Below, piece by piece: positions 24,401-35,749 of a stretch of 64,000 bases of DNA. Every line of letters begins with the position of its first letter. The first letter of the stretch is position 1. The DNA comes from Acanthamoeba castellanii str. Neff (taxonomy: Eukaryota > Discosea > Longamoebia > Acanthamoebidae), in contig NW_004457710.1 in the NCBI RefSeq assembly GCF_000313135.1, positions 84,663 through 148,662 of the forward strand. The letters are read 5' to 3'. The position numbers were made by a program, and so were the translations under genes. Below the pieces are notes generated by a model that saw only the letters and a program-made list of their open reading frames with translations, searched no databases and was not told the origin of the DNA.

Positions 24401-27400
24401 ATGCGGCAACATCGCACCTTGGCCCCGCGCCTGCTTCCCGCGTGGTGGGGTATGGACACATATTATATTCCTATTTTTATTTTTTGTTTTATTTTGTCGT
24501 TACATGCTGCGACTTGCCGGATTATGAACGTGCTTGTTTGGGGGGGGGGGTTAGCGGGCGAGGCCGGGTGCGGCATACGGCCGCCCAGCGGCGGCGCAAC
24601 CACCACCGCGACCACCAACCTCGCGGCAGATTCGTTGGCGGTGACGACGGGGCGAAGGGCGGGCGTACCGCAAGTAGCACGCTCAACCGGGTCCCCCTTC
24701 GGCCTTCGGACCCGCGGAGGAGTGTCCGGCTCTGCAGCCCCGACTGGAGCCTGGGCCAAGACGCGATGGCACCACACGCCGCTATGTCTGCTCCGCACCC
24801 ACGCCCCCCGCGCGTTCGTGCCCCACCGTGGAATGGGTACGTAGCATCATCAACAACGTGGTGGCTGGTGGTGGCTGGTGGTGGCTGGTGGTGGCTGGTG
24901 GTGGCTGGTGCCAATGACAGCCGGCTGTGCTGTCGCTGACTCGTGCTGGTGGACGCGTGCATGTGTGTGCGGTGCAGGTGCAGCAGCAGCGGCGGGGGCC
25001 AGCGGTGGTGTGCGGCATGCGCAGCGAGATGTGCAGAAGGTAATGCAGGATGTGCAGCAGCACCGCACGCAAAAGCAGCAAGCGGCCCTCGACTACCTCA
25101 ATCGAATGCTCAAGGCACACACCCTCTGCCCTTTTCGCTCCTCCCCCGCGCTGTGGCGCGATCTCCGTTGGTGGCTGGTGGTGGCTGGTGGTGGCCGGTG
25201 GCTGGTGGCTGGTAGCTGGTGGCTGGTGGTGTGTGCGGGTGGCAAAGGCACGGTGAGGTGACGATTATTGGCGTGTGGTGGGTGTTGTGCGAGTAGAACA
25301 ATAAGCCGATTGGCGGCCAGCAGCTGGGGGACCTCATAGAGCTCGTTGGCGAGTCGCGGGAGGAGAGCCTCCTGAAGCGCATCTCCCCCGACATCCTCCA
25401 GCTCTTCCCGCGCCTCACCTGCAAGACCCAAAGCCACTTCCTCCAGGTCTTCCGTACGTCGTCGCCCACCTCATCGTCGTCGTCGTCGTTGTCGTTGTCG
25501 TCGCCATCATCACAGAGTGCACTGGTCTGACTCGATTGAACCGTATGATATGGAATGTATGGAATGGTGGGAATGCATGTGGCATGCGGATTGGATCGTG
25601 TGACGTGGGCAGGCAAGATGTCGGACTACCCGAGCTTCACAGACCTGGGCAAGCAGCTGCTGAACTTCATGACCGACCGCGGGGTGCGGGCCAATGCGAT
25701 GTGCTACACGTCGCTCATCAAGATCTGCACCACCTCGAGCGACCTCGACAGCGCGCTGGCCATGTGGGAGCTCATGAAGCAGCGCCAGGTGCGGCCCGAC
25801 GCCCACGTCTTTGCGTCGCTCCTGGCCGCGTGCGCGTCGCAGTGCAACGTGGAGAAGGCCGAGGAGCTGCTCAAGGAGATGGAGCAGTTTGAGGTCGAGC
25901 CCAACGTCTACGTCTACTCGGCCCTCATCGACGTCTACGCCAAGACCACGAACATCTCGCGCGCCTTCGCCACCCTCGACGCCATGGTATCATTATCTTT
26001 TTCTTTTGTTATTTATGTTACAATGAGTTCTCTTGTTGGTGATTGACGCACACAACACGACACACGACACGACACACGACAGATGCAAAAGGACGTGCGA
26101 CCCAATGTGTGGACGTTCTCGACCCTCATCAACGCGTGCGCGCGGGTTCAAGACCTGCCATCGGTCTTTGCCATCATGGTGCGGACCTACTACTCCTGTG
26201 ACCCAACCCCCCCCCGCGAAGTTTTCCACGAACCGCTGGTGCTCGCAAGGCTCACGTGTGAGATCGCACCATGCGTGCTGCATGTCCTGTGGGGTGTGTG
26301 TCGTGTGTCATGTGTGTGTGTGTGCGTGCGTGTCGTGTGTGTGTTGTGTAGCGGATCATGGAGCAATGCGAAGTGCGGCCTAATGCGCACACCTACACCA
26401 CCATCCTCGACGCCTGCCTCGACCAGCCACAGTTCTACATAAGGCACCGGATGATATCATCATCATCATCATCATCATGTTCTAACATCTAGTGTGGGTT
26501 GGGGGGGGGTCGGTGACTGATCGCAGTGCGATGGAGCTGTTCGAGAGGGCGAAGCGGGAGAAGTGCATAATCTGGCCCTCCTCACCGCGGTGCTCGGCCT
26601 GGCCGCCACCCAAGCCGACCTCGACGTCGCCACCTCCGTACGGCATCACCCCACGCCCCTCTCCAATCATCGTTGTTGGCCCATAACGTGTGGATGTCGT
26701 GGATGTCGTGCGTGTCGTGCGTGTGGCGAGCAGGTTATGGCGATCATGAAGCAGAACGGGTGGGAGCCCAATGAGCGCACCTACACGTCCCTGCTCCGCG
26801 TCTACTCCCAGGTAAACGACGCAATCATCACCACCATCCCCCCCCCCAAATCCCCCATCAAGTTGCACTGTTGTGGCTGAACGCAACGCGGCGGGCGGGC
26901 GAGCGCAGGCGGGGAAGGTGGACCTGGCCTACGAGACGCTGCTGGCGATGCCCAAGAGGGGCGTAACGCCCAACGTGATCCACTTGAACGTGGTGCTGGG
27001 CGCGTGCGTCAAGACCCGCGACCAGCAAAAGATCATCGCCCTGGCCGAACTCATCGGCCGCCTGGATAGCCCCGACCTGGCCACCTACACCTCCTTCATG
27101 TTCCTCCACTTCCGCCTCCGGGCACGCACGCCTGCCTTGCATTCTTCTCTCCACCGCCACTCTCCCCAACCGTATCTAATCAGTCCAATTTTGCGGTTCC
27201 GGACCAATAGCGGCCCGACGCGGTTTGGGCCACACACCAGGAGAGCATCGACAACGGGTTCCAGGTACACACCCGATTGGTTGTGCAATCTTTATCTCGA
27301 TATATCGATATTTCTCTACACGCACACATGTAATATTACTTTGTCGCGGTGGATGGACACAGCCGGATATGCTGGTGTACCAGGCCCTGCTCGCCGTCAG

Positions 27401-28303
27401 CTGGAGCAAGGACGACCCGGGGGAGATGGTGGAGATCTTCGAAGACATGAAGGCCCGCGGCATCGAGGTACATACATTCACATACATTCACATACATGCA
27501 TGCATGCATGCATACATACACATCGCACAACTTCCAGGCACTTCACAACAAGCCTCCCTAACACATACACACACACGCAAACACACACAAACACACACAC
27601 ACAGCCGGACGAGTCGATCTGCGACACGGCGTTGGCCGAGGTCGCGCAGCACGTGTCCAGCCTGCCGCAGGACCTGCACCGACCCTGGAAGCGCATCCTG
27701 AAGTGGAGCCTGCTCGACGCGACGTGCGTGCACCTCCTACGCGCCATCGCCTCCGACGAGGGCGCCCGCGCCGCGGCCGAGTTCATAAGCGACCTCGACG
27801 ACCACCACGACCTCCGCCCGCGCGAGGCCAGCGCCGCGACCCTCCTCTGGCTCTGCGCACTCTCGCACGACCGCGACGGCGCGCAGCTGGTGGCGCGCGC
27901 CATGGCCGCCGGCAACGGACTGGACTCGCACTCGGTGCTGTCGGCCTTTGTTGGGGCCATGTGCCAGCGGGGCCAGCCCGAGGCGGTGCTCGAGGTGCTC
28001 GAGGTACTGGAGGAGCACGCCGGCGCTCAGGCGGCGCGGCCCGATCTCGAGCGGCTGTTCGGCGCGGCGGTGAGTAAGGGCCACCTGCCCACGGCCACGC
28101 GCGCCTTTGCCGCCCTCGAGGCGTTGGGCACGGAGGAGGTGCCCGCGGCCGACCTGGCGCGCTGGCGCGTTGCCCTCCGCTCGGTGGAGGACGAGGAGCG
28201 GCTCCGGGCCGAGCTCGCCGCAGAACCGCACACGCACACGCCCTCGCGCAAGTACGCCCTCTTCAAGTCGTCCCTCTCCGACCCCCTCCCGCCGTATCCA
28301 TGA
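24401..28303 (+). CDS. Pentatricopeptide repeat (PPR) protein, probably mitochondrial
   Basis: PPR proteins bind organellar RNA. The start at 24401 gives an Arg-rich presequence (MRQHRTLAPRLLPAWW), suggesting mitochondrial import. After an Ala-rich linker with a short coiled coil, PPR helices repeat: CYTSLIKICTTSSDLDSAL, HVFASLLAACASQCNVEKA, YVYSALIDVYAKTTNISRA, WTFSTLINACARVQDL, HTYTTILDACLDQP, RTYTSLLRVYSQ and HLNVVLGACVKTRDQ. A helical C-terminal region ends PLPPYP at 28303. The gene has many short exons. One intron (25115-25296) appears to have a GC donor. A one-base break near 26560 separates ELFERAKREK from NLALLTAVLGLAATQ. The RNA target cannot be read. Confidence 0.8.
24858..24912. 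repeat. GGTGGCT minisatellite in a PPR intron (copy 1)
   Basis: Tandem copies of a 10-bp unit (GGTGGTGGCT-like) inside the second intron of the PPR gene. The same motif recurs in the next intron at 25169-25230. Confidence 0.85.
25169..25230. repeat. GGTGGCT minisatellite in a PPR intron (copy 2)
   Basis: A second, less regular array of the same GGTGGCT motif in the following intron, with single substitutions (GGTGGCC, GGTAGCT). Confidence 0.8.
26456..26478. repeat. (ATC)n microsatellite in a PPR intron
   Basis: About seven ATC units between the DACLDQP exon and the MELFERAK exon of the PPR gene. Confidence 0.85.
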
Positions 28304-28394
28304 CACCTCCGCCACCCTCCTCTTCATCTTCCCGCCTCCCCTCTCTTTTGTTTTACCAACAACAAATGTAAACTGCATTTACACCACTCTACGA

Positions 28395-28400
28395 AATAAA
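28395..28400 (+). terminator. Polyadenylation signal of the PPR gene
   Basis: AATAAA about 92 nt after the PPR stop codon, within a short AATA-rich run; the next gene converges from the other strand. Confidence 0.5.
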
Positions 28401-28487
28401 TAAATAAATAACTAGCTATTGGCTTGCACTGCGGTGTCAGTTCACATCGGTGGTGGTGATGATGATGGTGGTGGTGGTGAAGGGCTA

Positions 28488-30342
28488 TTATGCGCTGGCC
28501 TTCTTGCTGTGCTGTTGGATCGTCTTGTGGAGCAGCGCCACCAGGGCCGCCTTCTTCTGCTTTAGCGCTGCGCCAGCCACCTACCATGCAATTTGGGGGG
28601 GGTAGACAAGTGTGATCAGAGAGAGTCCAAGCGCGGAGAGCAATGGACGACGGCGGGGGGTCGTACCCCGTAAGCGATGAGGTGCTCCTTGAGCTCGCCG
28701 GCCGTCATGTCCTCGGGCGCCTTCACCTCGCGTCTCTTGAGCACCCCCTTCAGCGGTCGCCGCATCTGCACCAACCATGGGCCACCAATCACGGGTGTGA
28801 GAGATTCCACTCTCTATATCTATCTCAACCAATGGCGGGGAAGGGGGTCGTACGGGGCTGGCCGGAGGCGAGGAGATGGGGAGAGCGGGGGCGGTGGGCG
28901 GCGTCGAGGCGGCGGCGGCGGCGGCGATGATGACGGGCGACGAGCAGGCGGCAGCGGCCGGCAGCAGGTCCTCCGGGAGCAGCTCGGGCTTCCGTTGGGC
29001 GGTGGCGGCGGCGCGGGAGGGCGAAGAGGAGGGGACCAGCTCCAGGAATCGGGTGAGCTTGCTCACGAGCCCGTCTTCGCCCCCGTCGGTCTCCTCCTTC
29101 GCGCCCCACGTGAACCGCGACCCACTCACGACCGCCTCGCCAGCCTCCTTTTCTTCCTTTCCTTTTTCCTTTTCCTTTCCTTTCTCCTTTTCCTCCTGCT
29201 CGCCGTTCTCCTCCTCGGGCATCTTCCGTTTCCTGCTCGGCCCGCCGTGGCCGTTGGCGGATGACGACGACGACGACAACTCAGCTGATGACGATGACGA
29301 CGACGGTCGCGGCGGCGATGATGATTCGGCCTCGAGGCTGTTGAAGAAGAACGAAAAGTTGGTCGTGCTGCTGCTGCTCGTCGTGGTGTCGTTGTTGGCG
29401 TCGCGATCGGCGTCGTCATCGGTGGTGGCTGTGGTGGTCGTAGTAGAGGTGGTGGTGGAAGTGGTGGAGGTGAAGGTGGTGTTGGGCGGTGCGGCGAGGT
29501 TGTAGGCCTCGAGGCGGTCCTCCATCTCATCCTGCTGGGCGGAGAGGATGTCGTCGAGCTTCCGCCGCTTGGCCGTCCCCGCGTCCTGCCGCCGCTCCGT
29601 ACGCTCCCGCTGCAGCGCGCCACTCAGCCGCTCCACTAGCAACACACAACACACAACGACACACACGCACACGCCCATGGCACGACACGACATCGAGGAA
29701 TGTGAAGGAATGTCTAGGGGGGAGGGAATAGCCGCAGGGGGGCGTACCGAGGTCCATCTTGCGTCCGCTGGTGAGGAGGCGTCGTTTGGAGAGGGCCGCA
29801 CGCAGCTCGGGCACGGTGAGCTCCTCGGCCTCCCAGTTCTCCTCCACCTCCTCGTCCGCAAATCCATCTACATCACCACCACCGCCCCTCAGCGCTGGTC
29901 ATGACCAAAAGCCATCCACGTAGTGCACATGCGGGGAGGGGGCGGTACCGAGCGAGTAGTGATAGGCTGGCGGAGCATGCACGATGTAGTGGATCTCCTC
30001 CAGGGATTCCTGTGGAGGGGGACAATAGTGTCGGGGAGGATTCTTGATGCATTGAAATGAAATGCAATGAAATTCATGCAATTAAATGATTAACGACGGA
30101 CAGTACTTGGGTGCGAAAGCGTAGGCGGGTGGCTCGTTCCGGACGCACAAGAGGGGGGCGTCGGCGACGTGAGTGCAGGCTCTGCGCCCTGGGGGATTGT
30201 GTGGAACGCTTGTACATTTGTTATTTGCTGTCTGCTCTCCACCGGTTTGGCGAAATAATAATACAAAATTAAAAAAGCAAAGAACTGGCCATGGAGCCAC
30301 AAGCAACCAGCAACCACAGGTGTCTATTTGGAGCCTTTTCAA
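28488..30342 (-). CDS. Protein with N- and C-terminal SAP domains
   Basis: SAP motifs bind DNA or RNA in chromatin and RNA-processing proteins. The first coding segments read APLLCVRNEPPAYAFAPK and ESLEEIHYIVHAPPAYHYSL. Then come an acidic stretch and SAP-1 (LTVPELRAALSKRRLLTSGR then KMDLVERL, split by an intron). A nuclear-looking basic/acidic low-complexity region follows (KRKMPEEENGEQ). The C-terminal exon pair forms SAP-2 (DMTAGELKEHLIAYGV and AALKQKKAALVALLHK), ending KKASA at 28488. The true start is uncertain: the frame is open up to ATG 30342, but the leader from there (MKRLQIDTCGC) is hydrophobic and may be untranslated. No exact orthologue is recognised. Confidence 0.6.
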
Positions 30343-30801
30343 CAGTCAAGGTTGAGCCCAGGCTGATCTTGATTGTCCTGAAAGAAGAGGTCCACTTGCA
30401 GTGCTGATACAGTGTGGTGTTGACCACACTGCCCAGGTGGAGGCCAACTGGGTCGTGGCTGGCTTGTCCATGTTGACCCACTGCATACACGCCCATCATG
30501 CTGCATGTGGTGTTGTAGTGGAACTTACATATCATGAATTCCCACAGTCTCTTGGTGTGCCCAGGTTGATCCCCAGCCTGATCTGCCACCAAAGACATAG
30601 AGAAGTCATAGCAAGCCTGATGGTGGTTGTGGCCAAGCTGCAGGCTGCTCACTATGCTCGATGGACAGCCTGCTGGCGTTGGTTCCATAAGAGGCTGCTG
30701 GTGATCACAATGAGGCGTGTTGGCCAATGTGCATTCCAGTGGAAAAAACAGGCGAGTTAAAAAAGAAAATATCAGAATTCTGCGTTATTTATTCGGTGCA
30801 T
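30343..30801. other. Low-GC intergenic block, unexplained
   Basis: About 460 bp, closer to half GC than the surrounding DNA, with moderately long open frames on both strands (minus 30269-30727, plus 30401-30760) but no recognisable protein family, splice pattern or start context. It lies between the divergent SAP gene and protease gene. It could hold promoters, a decayed insertion or an unknown small gene. Confidence 0.4.
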
Positions 30802-33800
30802 ATGGCAGCACAGCGGCAGGGAGAGGAGAAAGGGGGGCGGGGCCGGTGGGTCTGGTGGGTGGTCTTTTCGGTGGTGAGCGTGGGCTGCGGCCTCTTCGCA
30901 GTGGAATTGTTCCCCGAGGCCTTCCCCATGGCCAGCCTCGCCATCACCATGCAGCGACCCCACGCCCTCCACAGCGCCCTCAACGTGCGTTTATTTGTTT
31001 ATTTTTATTTATTCCCCTTTATTTGTTTATTTATGATTGATCATAGTTAATTCATAATTCGTGGTGCAGTTGAGTAGCGAGCTGGGCTGGCTGCCCGCAG
31101 CACAAAACGGCAGCGCGCGGGAGGCTGGTGGCGGGTGGCAGCAGGCCGCCACCTTTGCCGGTTCGGAGGACGTGCAGAACTTCTTCGAGCTCGAAGAGGT
31201 GCCCCTCACCCGCCCACTGCGTGTGCGGTTGTGCGTGTGCGTGTGTTGTGCGTGTGCGTCTGTTGTTCCAATGCATGCACCGCGCGTATGGCAGGGTCTG
31301 CAAGCGTGGCAGCGGCTGCTGATGGGCACCTACGCCAACAGCGATGGATCGACGACGACGACAACGACGGCCGGGCGACAGCAGACGCTGTACTACCCGT
31401 ACACGTGGGACGTGCGACAGTTCCGAGAGGGCAGCGTCAGCGAGCTGCTCGTCTCCTTCGGTCCCGACGGTAACCACTCTCTCTTCCTTCTTCTTCTTCT
31501 TCTTCTTCTCTCCATGCACGTGGCTTATGGCGTGACATGACGTCATCATCATCACCATCATCATCAGGCCGGTTGTGCGGGTTCGAGCTCACGTTGCCCG
31601 AAGACGAGGCCGGTCACACCATTCCCCACGATCACGCGCGCCAGATCGCAGAGGCCACGGCCCAGGTGCGAGCCTGTCGTTGGTCGTGTCGTGTCGCGTC
31701 GCGTTGCGTCGGGTCGCGTGGTCTCAATGAGTTTTGTGGGGGAGAACAGGCGGCGCCGTGGGAGGTGGACCTGGGGCTGTTCGAGCGGGCCGAGAGCTCG
31801 CACGTGAAGCAGCTGGGCGGCCGCACCGACCACACGTTCACCTACGAGCGCGCCGGGCTGCGGCTCGGGCGCGAGGGCGAGGGCCGCTTCCAGCTCACGC
31901 TCGTCGTCGGCGGCGACCGACTCACCCAGCTCACCTACTCCGTCAAGATCCCAGAGACCTTCCAGCGCCGCTTCGCCGAGATGAGGTACGTCTGCCCACC
32001 AATCAATAATATGATGAATGAGCGTGTGCAACTCAGCATTACAAAACAATGGTGCTGCATGATGGCCAGGTCGTACAACACTACCATCGCGTCGGTGGCC
32101 ACCATCTTCATGGCCCTCTTCTTCATCCTCATCGGCTATGGCGTCGGCCTCTTCTACCTCATGCGCCAAGGTCTCCCGCCTCTCTTCATTTCTCGTTCTT
32201 AATCGCTTCTCTGTTTATTACTTGTTCGTTTACCACCACATTTATTTTAAACAATATTGGTTTTTTATATTGTCTGTTTATGTAATATGTTTGAATATGT
32301 ACTAATATTAGTACATATTCAAACATACAGGGTGGGTGATCTGGAAGCCGGCGCTGGCGGCGGGCGTGTTCGTGGGCTTCCTGCTGCTGCTGTCGTCGAT
32401 CAACGAGTACCCGCTGACGTGGATGGAGTACGACACGGCCGAGTCGGCGTCGACGTTTATGGTCACCAACCTCCTCAACTCCCTGGCCACCTTCGTGGGG
32501 GCCTCCATCTGGTTCTTCCTCTCCTACATGGCCGCCGAGTCGCTCACCCGCCGCGCCTTCCCCGACCACCCGCAACTGTGGCGCTTCTGGGAGGCCGCAC
32601 ACACACCCGCCATCCTCGGCCGAGTGGTACCGACACACGACACACACATGACACACGACACACACGACACACTGGCTGACGCATGCGCGGTTTAGGTGAG
32701 CGGCTACATGCTGGTGTCGGTGTTCTTCGCATACGAGGTCGGCCTCTATTTCTTCTGCCAGGTACGGCGCCTTCCTTGCGAAACGAGCTCCGGGGGCGAG
32801 TTGTTGATTCATCACGCATACGACACATGCCACACACGACCCACGACACATGCCAAACGACATACACGCACACGCGCGCACACATATGAAAACCAACAGC
32901 GTAAGCTCGGGTGGTGGGTCCCATCGTCCGTCCACGAGCACCCGGACATCTTGGCCACCGTGTTCCCGTGGGTCTCCTCCATCGCCCTCTCCCTTCAGGT
33001 GTGTGTGCCACCGCCCTCTCCGTAGTGGTCTGTATCGTCGTCGACGTTGCTAACGCGTTTGTTGCGCGTCGCGTGTGCGGCGACGTTGGCAAAAAGGCGG
33101 GTTCGTGGGAGGAGTGCTGCTTCCGCGCTGTGCCCCTGTCCATCGCCGCGCTCGTTGGGCGCCGCTTCAACAAGCGGGGCCTCTGCGTGGCCGTCGCGAT
33201 GGTGGTGCAGGCCGTCATCTTCGGCGCCGCCCACGCCAACTACCCCTCCATGCCCTCCTGGGCTCGGTACGCCCCCCCCCGCATGCTCCGTCATGCTTAC
33301 GTCATTCACTCACTCACTCCACGTCGTGTGTCGTGTCGTCTTGTATGTGTGTGTGTGTGTGTGTGTCGTCTCATGTGTCGCGTGCGACAGGCTGGTCGAG
33401 CTGATCATTCCGTCACTCATGTTCGGCGGGGTGTACCTGCAGTACGGGCTGGTGCCGTCGATCGTGCTCCACTTCGTGTTCGACGTGGTGTGGTTCGCGC
33501 TGCCGCTCTTCGCCTCCCCGTCGCGCTTCGACCAGACCCTCGTCATCCTCTGCGCCCTCGCCCCGCTCTGGCTCGTCCTCGCCAAGCGGTTCATGCTTAA
33601 GGGATCGGCCCACATCAGCAACGTATCCCCCCTCCCTTCGTCTACGGCTGACGTCACGCTGACGTCGCACTCTCCCCTCGCAGGCCGCGCCTCCACTCAA
33701 TCGGGATTGGAAGCCGCCCGTGACTCATGGCAACGGCGCCGAGGCGGCGGCCGCCGCGGCACGCCGACAGCTCCCGCGGCGGGTCACGCTTGTCCGGGTG

Positions 33801-35741
33801 CCGCCGAGCGTGGTGGTGCTGGTCGTGGTGCTGGCCGCCGCCGGCCTCGGCGTGTGGGCCTACGGCCACGGCTTCCCGGCCCCGGCCTCCGACGCGCCGA
33901 CGCTCCACGTCACCCGCGCCCAGGCCATCGCCCTCGCCAAGTCCGAACTCCTCGCCCGATACGCCAATTCCGACCCACATTCCGACGCCGAAACCAATGA
34001 CCCACATTCCGACGGCCGCGTCGACATCCGGAATGTGGTGGAGCGGTGGTATGTGATCGCGACGGTCGACGAGGGAGACTGCGGTGAGGCGGAGGGCGCG
34101 TTCGTGTGGGAGACGACCGCCGGCGACGACCGACGCGAGGCCTACGGTCGGGTGGCGGCCGTCGGGTTCCTCGAGCCGCCGCAGTGGCGCGTGCGGTTCG
34201 TCCAGTTCGACGTCCACGAGCCCGACGTCGCCGCCCGGGCTGAGCGCTACGCCGTCGCCGTCACCCCGCTCGACGCCGATGCCGGCGTTCGCCGCGTGGC
34301 ACACCGGCTGCCCGAGTCGAGCCTCGGGGCCAACCTCTCCCGCGACGCCGCCCAACTCATCGCCCGCCGCCACGCCCGCCGCCTGGTCGGCCACGACAAG
34401 AATGACAAGAATGACGACGACGGCCTGGTGCTGGTGTCGTCGAGCTCCGAGCGGCTGCCCAATCGGGTCGACTGGCTCTTCACGTTCGCCGCCAGGCCCG
34501 CGATTGGTGCGGTTGAGCTGGCGCAGGGCGAGCCGCGGGTGGCGGTCAACGTGTCGGGCGACGCCGTGACCGACCACCGCCGGCTGGTCCATCTGCCGGA
34601 GGAGTGGCGCCGCGAGCGCCAGAACGCCGAGGCGACGCTCGACGTGGTGCGCTTCGCCTGCACGGCTCTGGTCGTGATGGCCTTTGGCGCGGCGGTCGTG
34701 GTGGCGCTCGTGCAGTGGAGCACGGCGGGCGCGATCGACCACCGCGTGTTTGCGCGGGTCTACGGCCTGCTGCTGGTGGTCTTTGTGTTGACGTGGCTCA
34801 ACAACTTTCCGACGGCGGTCGAGGCGCGGCTCGACACGTCGCAGCCGCTCTACAATCAGCTCCTGGTGCGCGCGGGCGTGGGACTGCTCAAGTCGGCCCT
34901 GCTGCCCTTCGGCCTGGCCCTGGTGCTGGCCCACCTCCACCACCTCCGCCACCACGCGACCGACGACGCGCCACCGGCGAGGGCGCTCGACCTGCCCTCG
35001 CCGGCGGCCAAGGCGCTGCTGGGCGGGCTCGTGGGCGTGGCCTGGGGCGGCCTCACCTACGGGGCGCGCAAGCTGGCGCTGCATCACCTGCTCTACGCCG
35101 ACGACGACGCCGATCCGACGCCGTCGTGCCCGTCGTTCGCGCCGCTGGCGACCTACGTGCCGGCGCTCGACGTTGCGCTTGCGAGCCTCCGCACGCTCTT
35201 CACGACGGGCCTCGTCTTCCTCCTCATCACCACCACCGCCGACCGCTTCGTAGGCCTCGATCGGAGCCGGCGCCGCCTGGTCGCGCTCCTGGCGGCCATG
35301 GTCGTGGGCGGTGCGGCGCTGGAGGGCGCTTCGATGGAGGCCAGCGCGACCGATCCGCTGCGCGACTGGGCGCTGCCGTCGCTCCTCTTCGGGCTGCCGC
35401 TCTTCGCGCTCTACGCGGTGGCCCTCTCCAAGGACCGCGGCCTCGTGCCCGCGCTGGCGGCGGCGCTCACCCTGCTAGACGCCGGCCGCGAGGCCCTCTT
35501 CGCGGCCCACCCCGGCGCCGTGCTGGGCTTCGCCCTGTCCGTGACCTCTGGTCGCCCTCATCACCCTCCTATGGACCTCCGCCCTCCAACTCCCGACCCA
35601 CACCGCGAAAACAACGGCGGCAGGCGCACCACGCACCAAGAGCGATTGATCGCAACACGCGCGTGCGTGTCGTGTCGTGTGTGCGGTGATGTCGAGCGGC
35701 CAATTGTACAGGGAATTCGTAGTTGCTTGTTGCTTGTTTAG
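30802..35741 (+). CDS. Large CPBP-family (CAAX protease/Rce1-like) membrane metalloprotease with duplicated architecture
   Basis: CPBP proteins are intramembrane glutamate/metal proteases. The start is the ATG at 30802 (MAAQRQGEEKGG), followed by one membrane helix, an extramembrane region, and a bundle of membrane helices holding the family motifs: EExxxR in SWEECCFRAVPL, FxxxH in IFGAAHAN, and HxxxD in HFVFDVVWF. After a linker, the last large exon (from about 33685) begins with another membrane helix and repeats the order: soluble domain, ESSLGANLSRDAAQL, then helices such as VVRFACTALVVMAFGAAVVV and LTWLNNFPTAVEARLD, which resemble the first-half segments ASVATIFMALFFILIGYG and LLLLSSINEYPLTWMEYD. 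The second half lacks the protease motifs. The frame ends at 35741, but one extra base near 35547 may hide the true end at 35649 (ALITLLWTSALQL, then a Lys/Thr-rich tail). About 1,500 residues. Confidence 0.75.
32286..32327. repeat. Perfect 42-bp palindrome in an intron
   Basis: Every base of 32286-32306 pairs with 32307-32327 without a spacer. It is AT-rich (core TACTAATATTAGTA) and ends directly before the splice acceptor CAG at about 32328-32330 of the protease gene. Confidence 0.95.
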
Positions 35742-35749
35742 CAGAGCTG

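Noticed and set aside
33654..35087. 477-residue minus-strand frame opposite the CPBP gene
   Set aside because: Composition is typical of antisense of GC-rich coding DNA (Arg/His/Gly/Val-rich) with no domain; the plus strand has clear membrane helices and motifs.
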